Counted from the first letter of the stretch, positions 40,666 through 52,235 are shown. The stretch: DNA of 64,000 nucleotides from Schistocephalus solidus (GCA_017591395.1 WEDG01000269.1:122907-186906); one strand, 5' to 3'. Translations and numbers: made by a program. The notes: generated from the sequence alone by a model not told the origin.

Positions 40666-41303
40666 TATAATTTATATTTGGTTAGCACCGGCAAGGCACT
40701 GTCTAAGCAAACATTTGTAACAAAATAAAGTTATGGCAATGTGTGCAGATAAAATGTACAAATATATAACTTGTCCTGCTATGTCAACAGTAAACGATGT
40801 TTTAAAATTAATGGTGAACTAGAAAAAATAGGCAGTGAAAAAAACTACTACCATAAAATTGGCAGCAGAGTTCAATAAGCCTTCATTTTTTAATAGAAGG
40901 TAGGAGAAAAAACTGCTAAGAAAAAATGGTCAGGTGGAAGATTAGGGTAATTCGGTAGTAGCATTTCAGAATGAGATAATGAAACGTCGAGGTGATTCGT
41001 TCTGGATCCCTTAGGCGTATGAAACAAAATCTCACGAAAATGCGTCAATGAACTTAAGTTCTCAGCATCTTAGGATCCAGAATTGAATTCTGATGATGGT
41101 TAGTATCCAAAGAGACGGTAGCATTTTAAACTGTGGACCACCGAATGTGTACGTCCAAATGACGTCATCGTTTGGATGACTGGTGATAAAAGGAGACATC
41201 ATAGTTCATGGGCGACTCGAGGTAGCGAAAATATAGTTTCAAGATGGTCCCTTAAATTCCCTATGGTCCTTTCTCCGAGTCATGGGGAAAAGGTACTGGG
41301 AAG
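40666..41303 (-). mobile_element. family E 3' UTR unit, minus strand (no coding part)
   Basis: From TTATATTTGGTTAGCACCGG to the TCATGGGGAAA/AGTACTGGGAAGA end, this is the last 640 bases of E on the minus strand. It does not include the RT C-terminus. At 41304 the strand switches and E coding sequence (PHADRN) begins on the plus strand. The corresponding unit in copy 2 (60153-60791) sits inside an E element, which shows that it is an insertion. Confidence 0.85.
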
Positions 41304-42512
41304 AGATGCCGATAGAAATACGGGCAAATCTGCTCAGATTTGCGGCTTTATTTCTTACAATTGCTACCTTTCTGAAATTAATTTAAGACTTTATCGTATG
41401 TTTGTACTTCCCATTCTTGAATGTTTCTGTACATTCTTCGGTTTAGTGTACGAATCAAGCCGTTCAAAAATTGAAAATTTCCACAGACATTCCAAAAATT
41501 ACTCCTGTATCCAACCCTTTCAAATACTTACCACGCAAGTAGATGGCAGCTGAGGAAGCTAAAAATGTTTTAGGCCAGGAGTCTGGAAGCAGGCTTTTGT
41601 CTCATTTTTGGACCTAATGATTGCTCAACTATCCCCAAGCTTTCTGTCATTACCCCCAGTAGTCTTCCTTATAACCTAAGAATTAATGCACGAATTATAC
41701 CTCACCCTGCATCCTCCACGTGTTAACGCTCTCTTTTCTTTGCTTCTAGGTAAAGCTTTCTTTAAAATTAGGTCGTTAACTAGTCTATCTGCATTCAAGT
41801 GAAGACTGCACATTTATCTTAACACTGATTCTATTAACCTTTTATTTGCTTCATCTTTCCCCAGATGTTTTCCCCAGGACTCGGAGATTGGACCATCGGG
41901 AATTTAAGTGACCCTCTTGAAGCTATTCTTTCGCTACCTCGAGCCCCCCGTGAACCATGATGTGTCATTATATCACCATTCATCGAAACGATGAAGTCAT
42001 CCGGACGTGAACATTCGGCGCTACACAGTCTTAAATGCTGCCATTTTGTTGGATGCTAAACATCATCAGAATTCAATTCTGTATCCTAAGATGCTGAGGC
42101 CTCAAGCTCATTGCGCATTTTCGTGAGATTTTGTTTCATACACCTTAGTGATCAAGAACGTACCATCTCGACGTTTCATTATCTCATTCTGAAATGCTCC
42201 TGCAGTATTACCCTACTCAACCACCTGACCTTATTATCTTAAACAGATTTATCATACCTTCTATTCGAATATGAAGGCCTTTTGAACTCTGCCTCCATTT
42301 TAAGGTAGGAGTTTTTGTCAATGTTCATTTTTCTAGTTCAATATTAAATTCAAAACATCGCTAACTGTTGACCTAGCAGGACAAGTTCTGCCTACATTAT
42401 TAAGTATTTGTACATTTTATCTGCACACATTGTTATAACTTTATTTCGTTACTAATGTTTGTTCAGACAGTGCCTTGCCGGTGTTTTCCAAATATTAATT
42501 CTAAATTCTAAA
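41304..42512 (+). mobile_element. family E RT C-terminus and 3' UTR, plus strand
   Basis: The RT part reads SAQICGFISYNCYLSEINLR, LYRMFVLPILECFCTFFGLV and SSRSKIENF (41330-41480). Past frame breaks come MIAQLSPSFLSL-type and LHPPRVNALFSLL sequence, then LTSLSAFK. The 3' UTR extends to the AATTCTAAATTCTAAAT tail at 42498-42512. Together with the minus-strand unit directly upstream it forms an inverted repeat of E 3' UTRs (arms about 640 bases). Confidence 0.85.
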
Positions 42513-43527
42513 TGTGGTTCTGTTTCCCAGGATATCTCTGACATTTGCCTTCTCATAAGTGAGAAGTCCCCCTTTCCAAATGTTTCTTTCCCAAGTATCA
42601 GGCAAAATTGCTTTGAAAAACGAAGAGTACTCGAAGAACGGCGAAATGTGTTCGCTTGACACTAATGGCGGTCGATCATGTAGTTCTAGCACATTCCCCT
42701 CATCTCGGGTTAAAATCTAGTCAAGACAGTTTGACTATTGTCCTTCTCTCATCCGTGTTCCAAAGGTGACTTTCAGACAGAGAAGTTTGTCCGTTGCCCA
42801 TTGTAATTGTTTGTGGTTGGAGCTTTCTGGCATTCTCTGCGCAGGCCATGTTTTCCAGTAAATACCAGGAGCGTTAAAATCCCCAACAATGAGGGCATCT
42901 TTCTTCTCGCTGGCTTTGTAGATTTCCGTTATGAGAATGAGATCCTGATCGGAAGTCTGATAAGGCGAACGGTACACAACAGATATCGTCAGTGGTCTGG
43001 AATACTTAGCAGATATAGTAATGCTTAAGAGTTCCACATCGTGTAATGGAATATATATGTCAGCCATAGCGGTCAGCTTGCGAGCGACATAAACCATGAC
43101 TCCTTGTCCTCGATTTGGTGTATCTCTTCTGAAGTGCTGATATCCCCTTAGTGATATTTCGGATTCAGTAATGTCTGCAGTAAGCAAAGTTTCAGTGAAA
43201 GTCATAATGTCTCGTTAAACGTCATCCACAACGTTTCTTAGGTCATCCAGCTTGTTGAACAAGCTTTGTAAATTTGCGGAGAGGACTTTCAATAATCGAT
43301 TTGTCGGGGAGGCCCAGCCTTCGTTCTAACATGTTTTGGCCACAGGAAAGACACATTTATGTGGATTGTTTTACCGTCTTTGATTTCAGCCTTTTCTCTC
43401 CTCTGCCAATTCTCTCCATGAATTCTCTTCTATGTTCCCTCATTTTTCAGCCGTTTCCTTGGCTCGTTGTCCGGCTGAAAAGCACTTGTTTGTGTGATCC
43501 CCGTTAGATCATTCTCCCTTCTAACAG
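42513..43527 (-). mobile_element. family A EN fragment, minus strand (copy 5)
   Basis: From 43527 down: the end of ORF1 (43510-43330, with a readable MERIGRGEKRLK), the SANVQSL region, then EN in a 156-codon open frame (43205-42735): MTFTETLLTADITESEISLR, RDTPNRGQGVMVYVARKLTA, VVYRSPYQTSDQDLILITEI, VGDFNAPGIYWKTW and TFGTRMREGQ. The ETW motif is ETL here. The fragment ends at 42513, after the SVRDILGNRT-like linker segment, against the E tail. Confidence 0.85.
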
Positions 43528-43565
43528 AAGTGCTTTGTTTCAGTTATACTCCCACGCAATAAAAA

Positions 43566-44096
43566 GTGGCATTTGGCTGTATCTATAATTCTCCGTGTTA
43601 CTCTTGCAATGAAAGCGAGCTCCTTGAACTATTTGAAATAGTTGCAGGGATTCAATTTGATGTCAAAATAATATTTGGCGATTTTAATCTACCAGACATA
43701 AACTGGCAGGCAAATTCCTCTCCGCCTAAACTTCAAAAATTGGTCGATACTATTAACTTTTCAAACTTGTCCCAATTGCTTAGTTCAGTAACTAGAAATG
43801 ACAGCATTTTAGATTGAATTTTTACAAATGATGTCCACCCTCTCTTTATGAATTTCCATCGTGATCTACTCACAAGTGATCACGCACTTAATCACTCTTG
43901 TTTTCCAGGCTCCCTTCTAACAAACCCTGAGTTTAAATGCAATAACCTCGACTTTGCTAACACAAACCATGAATACATAAATAAGTTCGTAAACACTCTA
44001 GATTGGCAAAGCATATTTTCCATTTCGATCCAAACTATTTCCACGAGATATTGCACAGCCCTAAGGAAAAAAAACTTAGTCTTTTTTCCCGCTTAA
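43566..44096 (+). pseudogene. family E endonuclease, second half (copy in duplication 1)
   Basis: 43566-43817 encodes FGCIYNSPCYSCNESELLEL, QFDVKIIFGDFNLPDINWQA, TINFSNLSQLLSSVTRNDSI and LD before a TGA, where the normal sequence is LDLIFTND. The frame resumes with MNFHRDLLTSDHALNHSCF (43848 on) and the linker ANTNHEYINKFVNTLDWQS. Only the stop prevents continuous reading. The same stop is present in the second duplication copy (63303). Confidence 0.85.
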
Positions 44097-44663
44097 GATT
44101 TTTAATTCAAAACAGCCTCTTCTTCTGTTCCACATTTTCTCCCAAACAGACGTAAAAAATTACGAAAGCAACTTAACGATCAATCTTAAAGCTCTTTGCC
44201 AGTTCACTTAAGGATTGCAAAAATAATTTAATAAGCATTGAAAGCTAGGATCACGTGAGACAGACATAGGGGTCTCGGGCACTATGTGATGGCAATTCAT
44301 CCAAATCTTTTGCTCAAATCTTCCATGTTCGGTCATCGGCTAAGCGTCTGAATGTAACTCCGCCCTTACTCGTCTGTAACAAAAATCTCGTTACTGATGA
44401 TTTGGGCAAAGCAGAATTGTTAAATTCATTTTTGCCATCCACTTTACCTTTGAAACTAGCCTCACTCCCTCAATCCGTCTTCTTTCAATTTCAAATTCGC
44501 ATCTAACAACCATTAAATTCTCGCCTTCCCGTTTTCAAAAAGAAATAGCTCACCTAAAAAAATTCACATTCGGTTGGAACTGATAACATTACAATCTCAA
44601 TTATTCAGCGATTAAGAGATTTTCCACCTTGACTTAGCAAATAATTTCTCAGTATTTCTCGAA

Positions 44664-45304
44664 AAAGGTTCCCCATGACTCGGAGAAAGGACCATCGGGA
44701 ATTTGAGTAACCCTCTTGAAACTATATTTACGCTACCTGGAGACGCCCATGAACTATAATGTCTCCTTATATCACCCGTCCTCCAAACGATGACGTCATT
44801 CGGACGTACAAATTCGGTGGTCCACAGTCTTAAATGCTGCGGTTTCTTTGGATACTAACCATCATCAGAATTCAATTCTGGATCCTATGATGCTGAGGAC
44901 TTAAGTTCATTGACGCATTTTCGTGAGATTCTGTTTCATACGCCTAAGTGATCAAGAACGAATCACCTCGACGTTTCATTATCTCATTCTGAAATGCTAC
45001 TGCAGTATTACCCTATTCTACCACCTGACTATTTTTTCCTAAGCAGTTTTTTTCTCCTACCTTCTATTCGAAAATGAAGGCCTATTGAACTCTGCCTCCA
45101 TTTTCATGGTAGGAGTTTTTTTACTGCCTATTTTTTCTAGTTCACCATTAATTTTAAAACATTGCTAACTGTTGACATAGCAGGACAATTTATGAATTTG
45201 TACATTTTATCTGCACACATTGTCATAACTTTATTTCGTTACTAATGTTTGCTTAGACAGTACCTTCCCGGTGCTAACCAAATATAAATTCTAAATTCTA
45301 AATT
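44664..45304 (+). mobile_element. family E 3' UTR unit nested in family E RT
   Basis: About 640 bases start at GGTTCCCCATGACTCGG and end in AAATTCTAAATTCTAAAT. They are a stand-alone E 3' UTR without coding sequence. The 5' limit lies within about 15-30 bases of the limit of the minus-strand unit 60153-60791. Two units with nearly the same 5' end suggest a short derivative family rather than random truncation. No clear target-site duplication is visible. Confidence 0.75.
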
Positions 45305-46560
45305 CACCGATTATTGGAAAACTTCTATAAGAATGCCAAGTTTGAAATCTGGTTCCCGCTCTGACATTCATAACTATTGCGGTGCTCACAATACGCCCTC
45401 TCTTGCTAAGCTCTTGAAAAACTATTTGAAAAACAATTTTTGAATTTTTGCATAAGAAATCAAATTCTCAACTCCTCCTAACATGGTTTTACTGGACCGC
45501 CACATCTGTTTTCTTAATCCACTAACCTCTCTTCGTAATGATCACCTATCTGTATTAGTTACTATGTTGATCTAAGCAAGGCATTCAATAAAGTGCTTCA
45601 TATATGGCCTCTAGCTAAACAAGAGGCTTTAAGGACTTGGTAGTCTCCTCACTGTCTTGATTAGAGCACGCATATTTGATTGGAAACAAAACGTTTTAGT
45701 GAGGTCCTCATACTCAAGTGCTACCCCAATTAATAATGGTGTCCTTCAAGGTACCATATTAGGTCCTGTTATTCTTACTGTATATAAATGATATATCATC
45801 GATAGTTAAACATTCTCAATCTTTTATTTATGCTGATGACATCAAATGCGTGTATTCCTTCTCTAAATCTACGGCCGAACGATGCCTAGAAAAATTTCAT
45901 TCGAACTTAGACGCTCTTTCGGCGTGGAGCTCCACGTGGCTAATGGAGTTCTCACCTTCTAAGTGTCGCTACATGAGTTTTGGTTCTGTAAGGCTGCCGC
46001 AACCTGTTACTTTTAAAGGATGCCCTATGACTGAATGTTCCTCCATCAATAAATTAGATCTTTCGCCTCATGCCGATAGAAGTACGCCCAAAGCTGCTCA
46101 GATTTGTGGCTTTATTTCTTTTAATTTCTGCCTTCCTTATATTAAACGAAGACCTTATCGTATCTTCGTGGTTCCCATCCTTGAATTTTTCTGTTGTTAC
46201 CTCGGTTTAATTAACGAATCCAGCCGTTCAAAATTTTAAAATTTCCAAAGACATTTTACAAACAAACTTCCGTTTTTGACTCTTTCAACTACTTCCTACT
46301 CAACAAGATGCCTGCTAACGATCTAAAATTTCTCTGGGTCAGGAGACGGGAAGCAGGCTTTTGTCTCTTTTTTCGACTTAATAATAGCTCAAATCTCCCT
46401 AAGCTTTCTGTCATAACCGCCGTTAAGCTTGCTTATATCCTTAGAAATTCAGTACCATTTATACCTTCTCCTGCATCCTCAACGTGTAAACACTCTCTAT
46501 TTTTGCTTCAAGGTATAGGTTTCTTTGGAATAACTTGCCAATTGAAAAAAGGTCATTAAC
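45305..46560 (+). pseudogene. family E reverse transcriptase (copy in 43.5-47.3 kb)
   Basis: Frames in order: KSGSRSDIHNYCGAHNTPSL, NPLTSLRNDHLSVLVT, a decayed A box (near 45565-45600), GVLQGTILGPVILTVYK (decayed B box), YADD encoded at about 45830-45841, then 45850-46239 open (129 codons) with STAERCLEKFHSNLDALSAW, WLMEFSPSKCRYMSFGSVRL and SPHADRSTPKAAQICGFI. 46308-46559 gives KFLWVRRREAGFCLFFRLNN. Several stops and frameshifts are present, mainly before the C box. Confidence 0.85.
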
Positions 46561-47299
46561 TAGTCTATCTGCATTCAAGCGAACACTGCACATTTATCTG
46601 AACACTGATTCTATTAGCCTTTTATTTCCTCATCTTTTCAGAGCAGCTTTGTCTCTGACTCGGAGAAAGGACTATCGGGAATTTAATTGACCCTCTTGAA
46701 ACTATTTTTGTCTACCCACCAGGTTTCCCAGGAACCATGAGGGTCTCCTTATACCACCAGTCATTTTGATGATGTAGTCATTCGGATGTACACATTCGGA
46801 CGTACACAGTCTAAAATTCACCCGTTTCGTTAGATAGTTACCATCATCAGAATTCAATCATGGATCCTAAGATGTTGAGGCGTCAAGTTCACTGACGCCT
46901 TTTCACGATATTTATTTCTTGCGCCTTAGTGATCAAGAACGAACCATATCAACGTTTTATTATCTCATTTTGAAATGCTAATGCAGTATTACCCTACTCT
47001 ACCACCTGACCTTATTTTCCTAAGCGTTTTTTTCTCCTACCTTCTATTCGAAAATGAAGGCCTATTGAACTCTGCCTCAATTTTTAAGGTAGGCGTATTT
47101 TTCACTGCCTAGCTTTCTAGTTCACTATTAATCTCAAAACATTGCTAAACGCTGACCTAGTAAGACAAGTTTCGTCTACACTATTAAGTTTTTGTACATT
47201 TTATCTGCACCATTGTCCCAATTTTATTTCGGTACTATTGTTTGGTTCGAGAGTGCGTTCCCAGTGCTAACCAAATTTAATTCTAATTTCTAAATAAGG

Positions 47300-48870
47300 T
47301 GATATTAAGGCCGAAATCTAGGCATATTATCTTCGAATGCTAATATATTTCAGGGCAGTTAAAATCTCCCGCGAGTCATTTAACCTCAAAGACAGATTTC
47401 GAAACTCATGTAATGAATTCACAAATTTGTGCAGCATCACTCGCTTGAAACTTTGATGGATTGTCTGTAGATGCAGCCGAGAATAGCCCTTCTTTGTGGC
47501 CGGTAAATAATAGATGTGAAACAGAAATTTCCAGAGAATGAAGGGATAATTAGATCGTAGGGAAAGTGCTGAAAGTGATATCTTAAATAAAGAAGATAAC
47601 CATCCTCATGCCCAAATACGCGGTCTTCACCGTAAAAATCAAAGGTATATGTAAAATGGAATGGTGAGGAACTAAGAAATGCGCCCACGACACGGGTCCC
47701 ATTTTGACAGCAATTACTCTTATTTGTGCCATATTTTTTGTAACAAGCCCGTCATTCAATGACAGAATAATTTATATGCTAAAAGCAGCGTGGCTATTGT
47801 CAACGTCATTTAGAATCAACTAGGATGCGGATATGTGGACTTTAAATAAATAGTTGAAAAATAATTACCACTGGGTCCAGAAATATTGGCATATGGGCAG
47901 TCAGCAATAAAAGGTCGACAGGGAGATCTTAAAGCTATATGGATATTGATTACAGATATCGAAATACTATGAGAGCCAAGGCAGGTATAATGTTGTTAAT
48001 TGTTTACTAGGAAAGAAGGGAGGCTAGGCGGAAGATAGTGGCTAGTTAAAGTGGATAAGCAGTTATAAGAATTAAGAGGTGGTAAGTCAGGCCTAGTATG
48101 AAGGTAAGTACATTTAGGATGATTCATGTGAGAACTTCTGGTCTTAAGTGGTGGGAAGCCTGAACAAGTTTGAAGGATACATAACTTAGGACGATTTACG
48201 TAAGTTCTGTTGGCAGGATAAATAATAGGGCTTCTTTGGTACCTGTTGTTTGGAACGAATAAGTTATTGGGGGTGTAATTGGGCCCACGTGATTTAAAGT
48301 GAAGCTCAATTTTAAAGGTTTATTAAAACTATGAGGAGGCACGTTCCCATCAAATGGAACTATGCAACCTTTATTTTGGGTCTTTGAATCACGTCGTTCT
48401 GATGGCATGCCTTGTGTGATAAAGATGCAAAAATCAGATGAATGCGTTGAAAATTTGAACCCCTCGGTCTATATGATGTAAACGGATTCGTGGACATTCT
48501 AAGAGGGCTAACAGGAGAGACAGAAACTATAAATGGGGCTGCTGCTAAGCTGGAAAGAGGAAGTCGTTAGGTGACTTGAGTGAGAGAGAAAGAGAGATGC
48601 AGAAATTAGAAAGACCTGTGATTATGATAAACCGTCCCTCAAGGTTAATTGCATTATAACCAGATTGGCGAGCACTTTGCAGAAAAAAACGCGACTTTAG
48701 TTGAGAAGATGAAACTAATTCTTCGCTCCGTGGGGGGAAGATCCTGACACAGGAACGACAGCAGTGGGCAAATATCGAATAAGCCTCCAACAAGGTCAAG
48801 GCCAAGGCGCGCAGCTCGTTTTTGAAAGCTTAATGAAAGTTCTAATTTTTTCAGGATTTCCTTATCCAAA
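47300..48870 (-). mobile_element. E/F-related LINE, ORF1 and EN start, minus strand
   Basis: From 48870 down: ORF1 with LDKEILKKLELSLSFQKRAA and LCQDLPPTERR (48869-48654), a proline-rich part with GPITPPITYSFQTTGTKEAL (48408-48196), then EN (47690-47305) with FGHEDGYLLYLRYHFQHFPY, SFSGNFCFTSIIYRPQRRAI and, past a frame break, AGDFNCPEIY. The ORF1 shows the same motif pair (LCxDLxPxERR) as E and F, but the rest is strongly diverged, so this is a third related family. It is truncated at 47300 against the E tail. It points away from the F element that begins at about 49.15 kb. Confidence 0.7.
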
Positions 48871-49164
48871 GCTTAAATTACTAACTGATTTTTTGATAAA
48901 AACTTTGCACTTTTAACACTCTATCAACTGCTTATACCTGTGGTGCTCGTCCACTTCTACAGGCGTGAACATTTAGAGTCAACGTTTTCAACCGATATAG
49001 CCTCGTTATTAGTCAGGTGGATCGGTTATACTAAGAAGGTTTCTCAAGCACGTATAAAGGTCCTTAGTTAAAATTTTGGAAAAAACATTTGTCGCAGAAT
49101 ATTATTCACCTGATTTTTTCCTAAGTTTGACCAAATTAAAGCCTCCTAGCAAAAATGAGAACGA

Positions 49165-50036
49165 AAATCTCGGCTCGTCGCAAGCTCTCAGCCATTGCAC
49201 CGAAGCATTGATTGGTTGCATCAAGTAGTCACAGCAGTGATATGCATATGCATCCAATCGTTAAAGCTAAGCAACTTGATCTCTCTGCTTTACAAAATTG
49301 TAATGATTTTATGTAAAAGTTTGGATCAGTTCTCTCTATACTGGGGAAATTATTCGACGATGACATCTCTGCTCTTCCCTCTCAGGAATGTCAGCGTCTG
49401 GATTCTATCGTCAATTTGGTTGCCAGTGAAACATCAGACCGACAGAAACGAAATTATAATTTTCTTTTAAATAAATGTTTCCCGGGACAAACGACCCATT
49501 GACGTTGCCGTAGACTTCCTGTACTCATGCGGTTTCAACTACAAAATAGCGGAAGCCAAACGCCTCTCCTCACGTAGCAAACATCCACCTATATTAGTCA
49601 CCCTTTTTTTAACCAATCGAAGTGGACTCCATTTTTGCACAACAAGGTGGCATTTCTCGTTATCTAGAAGTTGCAAAATGTTTCCTTTGTCGGGATCTTA
49701 CACCGATGGAGCGAAGGAATGGGTTTCCCCTCTTGCATAGGTCTTCGGCCTCTCAATCCATTATCCATAAGTCTGGTCATGGCTATGCAAACCATAACGA
49801 GACGGCAAAGCAATCTCCTATAGTGCCCGGTTCAAAAACCTCCTTAACTTCAACTCCCGCTCTTCTTTCAACGAATGCATTAACGCCTTCTTCCTCGCGA
49901 ATAGAAATTTCCAACGCAGTAGCTATCAGCCATGTCGTAAGCCCACCTTTAATGTCAGTTAATTCCGTCAAAGTGCCAAGACTGACTGCTTCTCCGTTTC
50001 AACGTAGGTTTTCCTTGTATTCCTACTGTTGACTAA
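49165..50036 (+). pseudogene. family F ORF1, N-terminal part
   Basis: Frames give MRTKISARRKLSAIAPKH, then KQLDLSALQNCNDFM, FGSVLSILGKLFDDDISALP, CQRLDSIVNLVASETSDRQK, CGFNYKIAEAKRLSSRSKHP and, in 49622-50032, FLCRDLTPMERRNGF followed by a Ser/Thr/Pro-rich region. Each block has a counterpart in the E ORF1 (LDLGTLENF, GTIFDGKLSSLTSQQCEKLE, GFNFKVTEAEKFSSCSK, CRDKTPMERR). Frameshifts separate the blocks. The rest of ORF1 lies beyond the G insertion (52860-53385). Confidence 0.7.
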
Positions 50037-50187
50037 GTCAGTTCAGTTCAGTTCAGTGTATTTGAGAAACATGGGTTTACGCCTTTGAAATCCCTATTTG
50101 ATACAGAAAGTTGGAAGAATAATAAGCAATATAAAAAAAGTTACAGTCAAGTGAATGCAGGCAGATTTACGTCGTACACGGATATTG

Positions 50188-50433
50188 TTAAGGTAAAGTA
50201 GTCACATAATCTTCCTGGTGCAGCAAAATATGTATGTCAAGCCGATGTTTAAATATATCCACAGACTGGGACATTAAAATCGCCTCAGGTAGGTTATTCC
50301 ACGGTTTCAAGACACGGTTGGTGAAAAAATACTTCCTCGCATCCAATCTTACTTGGGTCACACTTAGTTTGAATGGATGACCTCGGAGATTATGCGTAGT
50401 AGCAAGTTGGAAAAAGGGCACACTCCATGCCAA
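50188..50433 (-). pseudogene. family G RT C-terminal end
   Basis: This frame overlaps the end of the RT frame by 44 bases in another phase and completes the protein: TTHNLRGHPFKLSVTQVRLD, YFFTNRVLKPWNNLPEAILM and SVDIFKHRLDIHIL. W-N-x-LP is the last conserved block of Jockey/CR1-type RTs. The shift near 50400 is a single-position frameshift. Confidence 0.8.
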
Positions 50434-51742
50434 GCACGATACGGAAGGTTTGTATCAAGTCTCCGCGCAACTGCCTATAACTCAGAGGATAGAGCTGTAG
50501 GTTATTTAGGCGAATCTCATATGGCAGTTCACCTTGACCTCTTACTAATTTTGTGGCTCGTCGCTGTACCCTTTCGAGCATTTTGTAGTCCTGTTGGGTC
50601 CACGGTCGCCAGGCTTGGATCGCATATTCAAGATGGGGCCTAACAAACGTGCCAAAGACTTTAGAAAAGCAGTCTTCATTGAAAACTTTAAATGCCCGCT
50701 TGATAGAGTACCGCATTGAATTGGCGGATTTAGCCGCCTTGCAGCATTGCGTAGAAGGCTTCAGGTTGTCTGTCATCCAAACGCCGAGATCCTTCTGTGT
50801 GTGTGTTTCTCGGAGTGGCATACCGTTCAAAAAGTAGGGTCGCATATCAGTGACCTGATTCCGACTTCCAAGACGTAGCAGGGCGCATTTGTTTGAGTTG
50901 AAGGACAAGAGCCATTTGCGGGACCACTCGTCCAATCGATGGAGATTTTCTTGGAAATCGTCTCCATCGGCAGCATTGTTGATAACTTTCCAAATTTTTA
51001 TATTGTCCGCAAACATAGCAAAGTCACAGTCCAATTCCTCTACACAATCATTAATAAACAAGAGAAATAGGACTGGTCCGAGAACTGAACCTTGCGGAAC
51101 TCCACTCTCGATGACTGTGCGCTTTGATCGCGATCCGCCTAAGCAGACCACTTGGGAACGACCGACGAGAAAATTCTTGAGCCACGTAAGAAGTTTGCCT
51201 CCAATACCAAACATTCTTAACTTATAAAGGAGACGCTGGGGCGAAAAACTATCGAATGCCTTCTGGAAATCAATGTAGTTCACATGCACAGTGTATTTTG
51301 CATCGAGTGCTTTTGTCCAGCTTTGCATAGTATAAAGTAAATTCGTTACACACGATCTTCCCCTACGAAAGCCGTATTGTGCAGTTGATAAGAGGTTATG
51401 GGTTTCTAAATAAATCATCAACTCCTTTTTGACAAGCTTCTCCATAACCTTGCAACAGATTGAGGTCAGGCTGACAGGCCTGTAGTTTATAGCAAATGCA
51501 CGACTACCGCTTTTGTGAAGCGGTGTAATGTGGGCTGTTTTCCATTCGGTAGGAAGCATTCCCGTGTCGAACGATTTCTGGCCCAGAAAGGATAGCGGTT
51601 TGGCCAGCTCTCGAGCAAGTTCGAGGAGTAAATTTGCTGAAATCTCGTTGGGGCCAGGGGATTTGCATGCGTTCGGACTTTTTAATTCTTCAAAGACCGC
51701 CTCTTCTCGAAAGAGCATATCCTGAATAATTAGTGCTCCCAT
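50390..51742 (-). CDS. family G reverse transcriptase, open 450-codon frame
   Basis: This is the longest uninterrupted RT frame in the window apart from F. Order: SPGPNEISANLLLELARELA, WKTAHITPLHKSGSRAFAIN, YRPVSLTSICCKVMEKLVKK, AQYGFRRGRSCVTNLLYTMQ, VNYIDFQKAFDSFSPQRLL (A box with its aspartate), ESGVPQGSVLGPVLFLLFIN (B box), FAMFADNIKIWKV (C box), KWLLSFNSNKCALLRLG, KDLGVWM, FVRPHLEYAIQAWRPW, LERVQRRATKLV and YPLSYRQLRGDLIQTF. The usual FADD is FADN: the codon at 51004-51002 is AAT, so the second catalytic aspartate is asparagine. The frame then shifts, and the last 80 codons lie at 50433-50188. The first in-frame methionine is internal to the RT; the true start is far upstream in EN. Confidence 0.85.
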   Translation of the reverse strand: MGALIIQDMLFREEAVFEELKSPNACKSPGPNEISANLLLELARELAKPLSFLGQKSFDTGMLPTEWKTAHITPLHKSGSRAFAINYRPVSLTSICCKVMEKLVKKELMIYLETHNLLSTAQYGFRRGRSCVTNLLYTMQSWTKALDAKYTVHVNYIDFQKAFDSFSPQRLLYKLRMFGIGGKLLTWLKNFLVGRSQVVCLGGSRSKRTVIESGVPQGSVLGPVLFLLFINDCVEELDCDFAMFADNIKIWKVINNAADGDDFQENLHRLDEWSRKWLLSFNSNKCALLRLGSRNQVTDMRPYFLNGMPLRETHTQKDLGVWMTDNLKPSTQCCKAAKSANSMRYSIKRAFKVFNEDCFSKVFGTFVRPHLEYAIQAWRPWTQQDYKMLERVQRRATKLVRGQGELPYEIRLNNLQLYPLSYRQLRGDLIQTFRIVLGMECALFPTCYYA

Positions 51743-52235
51743 AGTCTCGCAACTAGATGGAATAAAAACTGCTTCTCGGGTGAAAACTGACTGAAAGAAC
51801 TAAGAAAAGTGTTCAGCTTTGTTTTGAATTTCTGTAATCTCGAAACTATCATCGTTTCTCATTACAGGAATTGGGTTCCTGTTTCGTGTGCTTTTTTTCT
51901 TACATAGCTGTAGAGCAATTTGGGATTGTGAACTGCTCGCTGGAGCAAATCCCTCTCGTAATCCCGTCGGCTGTTGAAGATTAAGCTTTTAACCTTGTTC
52001 CTTTTGCGTTTTTGTATGTTTGCAAGGCTAAATTTTCATTGGATCGGCAAAATTTCTTCCAAAGCCTTCCTTTCCTGTTAATCTCTCGTTTCAGTTCCCT
52101 TGTTGCCCACTGTGGTCTGTTAGATATCCTAAGTTTTGATGGCGGACAGTGGCATTTTATTTGGTTCAACAACCACTCCTTAAATAAATTCCAGTCCTCA
52201 GAGACATTCCCGGAGAAGAAAAGATCCCAGTCCAT

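Larger units (their letters stand above)
40666..44510. repeat. segmental duplication, copy 1
   Basis: Starting exactly at the E 3' tail, 3.85 kb match 60153-64000 in the same orientation at an offset of 19,487-19,490 bases. Anchors: 40741 with 60229, 43566 with 63054, 44510 with 64000. Identity is high throughout, roughly 96-97% by eye, including the E, A and E pieces and their junctions. Copy 2 runs off the window, so the true length is unknown. Confidence 0.9.
43528..47296 (+). mobile_element. family E LINE with a nested E 3' UTR, plus strand
   Basis: The copy comprises EN second half (43566-44096), linker (44100-44560), RT start (44570-44660), RT palm and C-terminus (45305-46560) and 3' UTR (46560-47296, tail AATTCTAATTTCTAAAT). 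Between RT start and palm lies a second E 3' UTR with its own tail (44664-45304). On either side of it the RT reads LRDFPP-type sequence and DYWKTSIRMPSLKSGSRSDI, which are adjacent in other E and F copies. The element is therefore interrupted by an insertion from its own family. EN motifs: IFGDFNLPDINWQAN (GDFN) and LLTSDHALNHSC (SDH). Confidence 0.85.
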
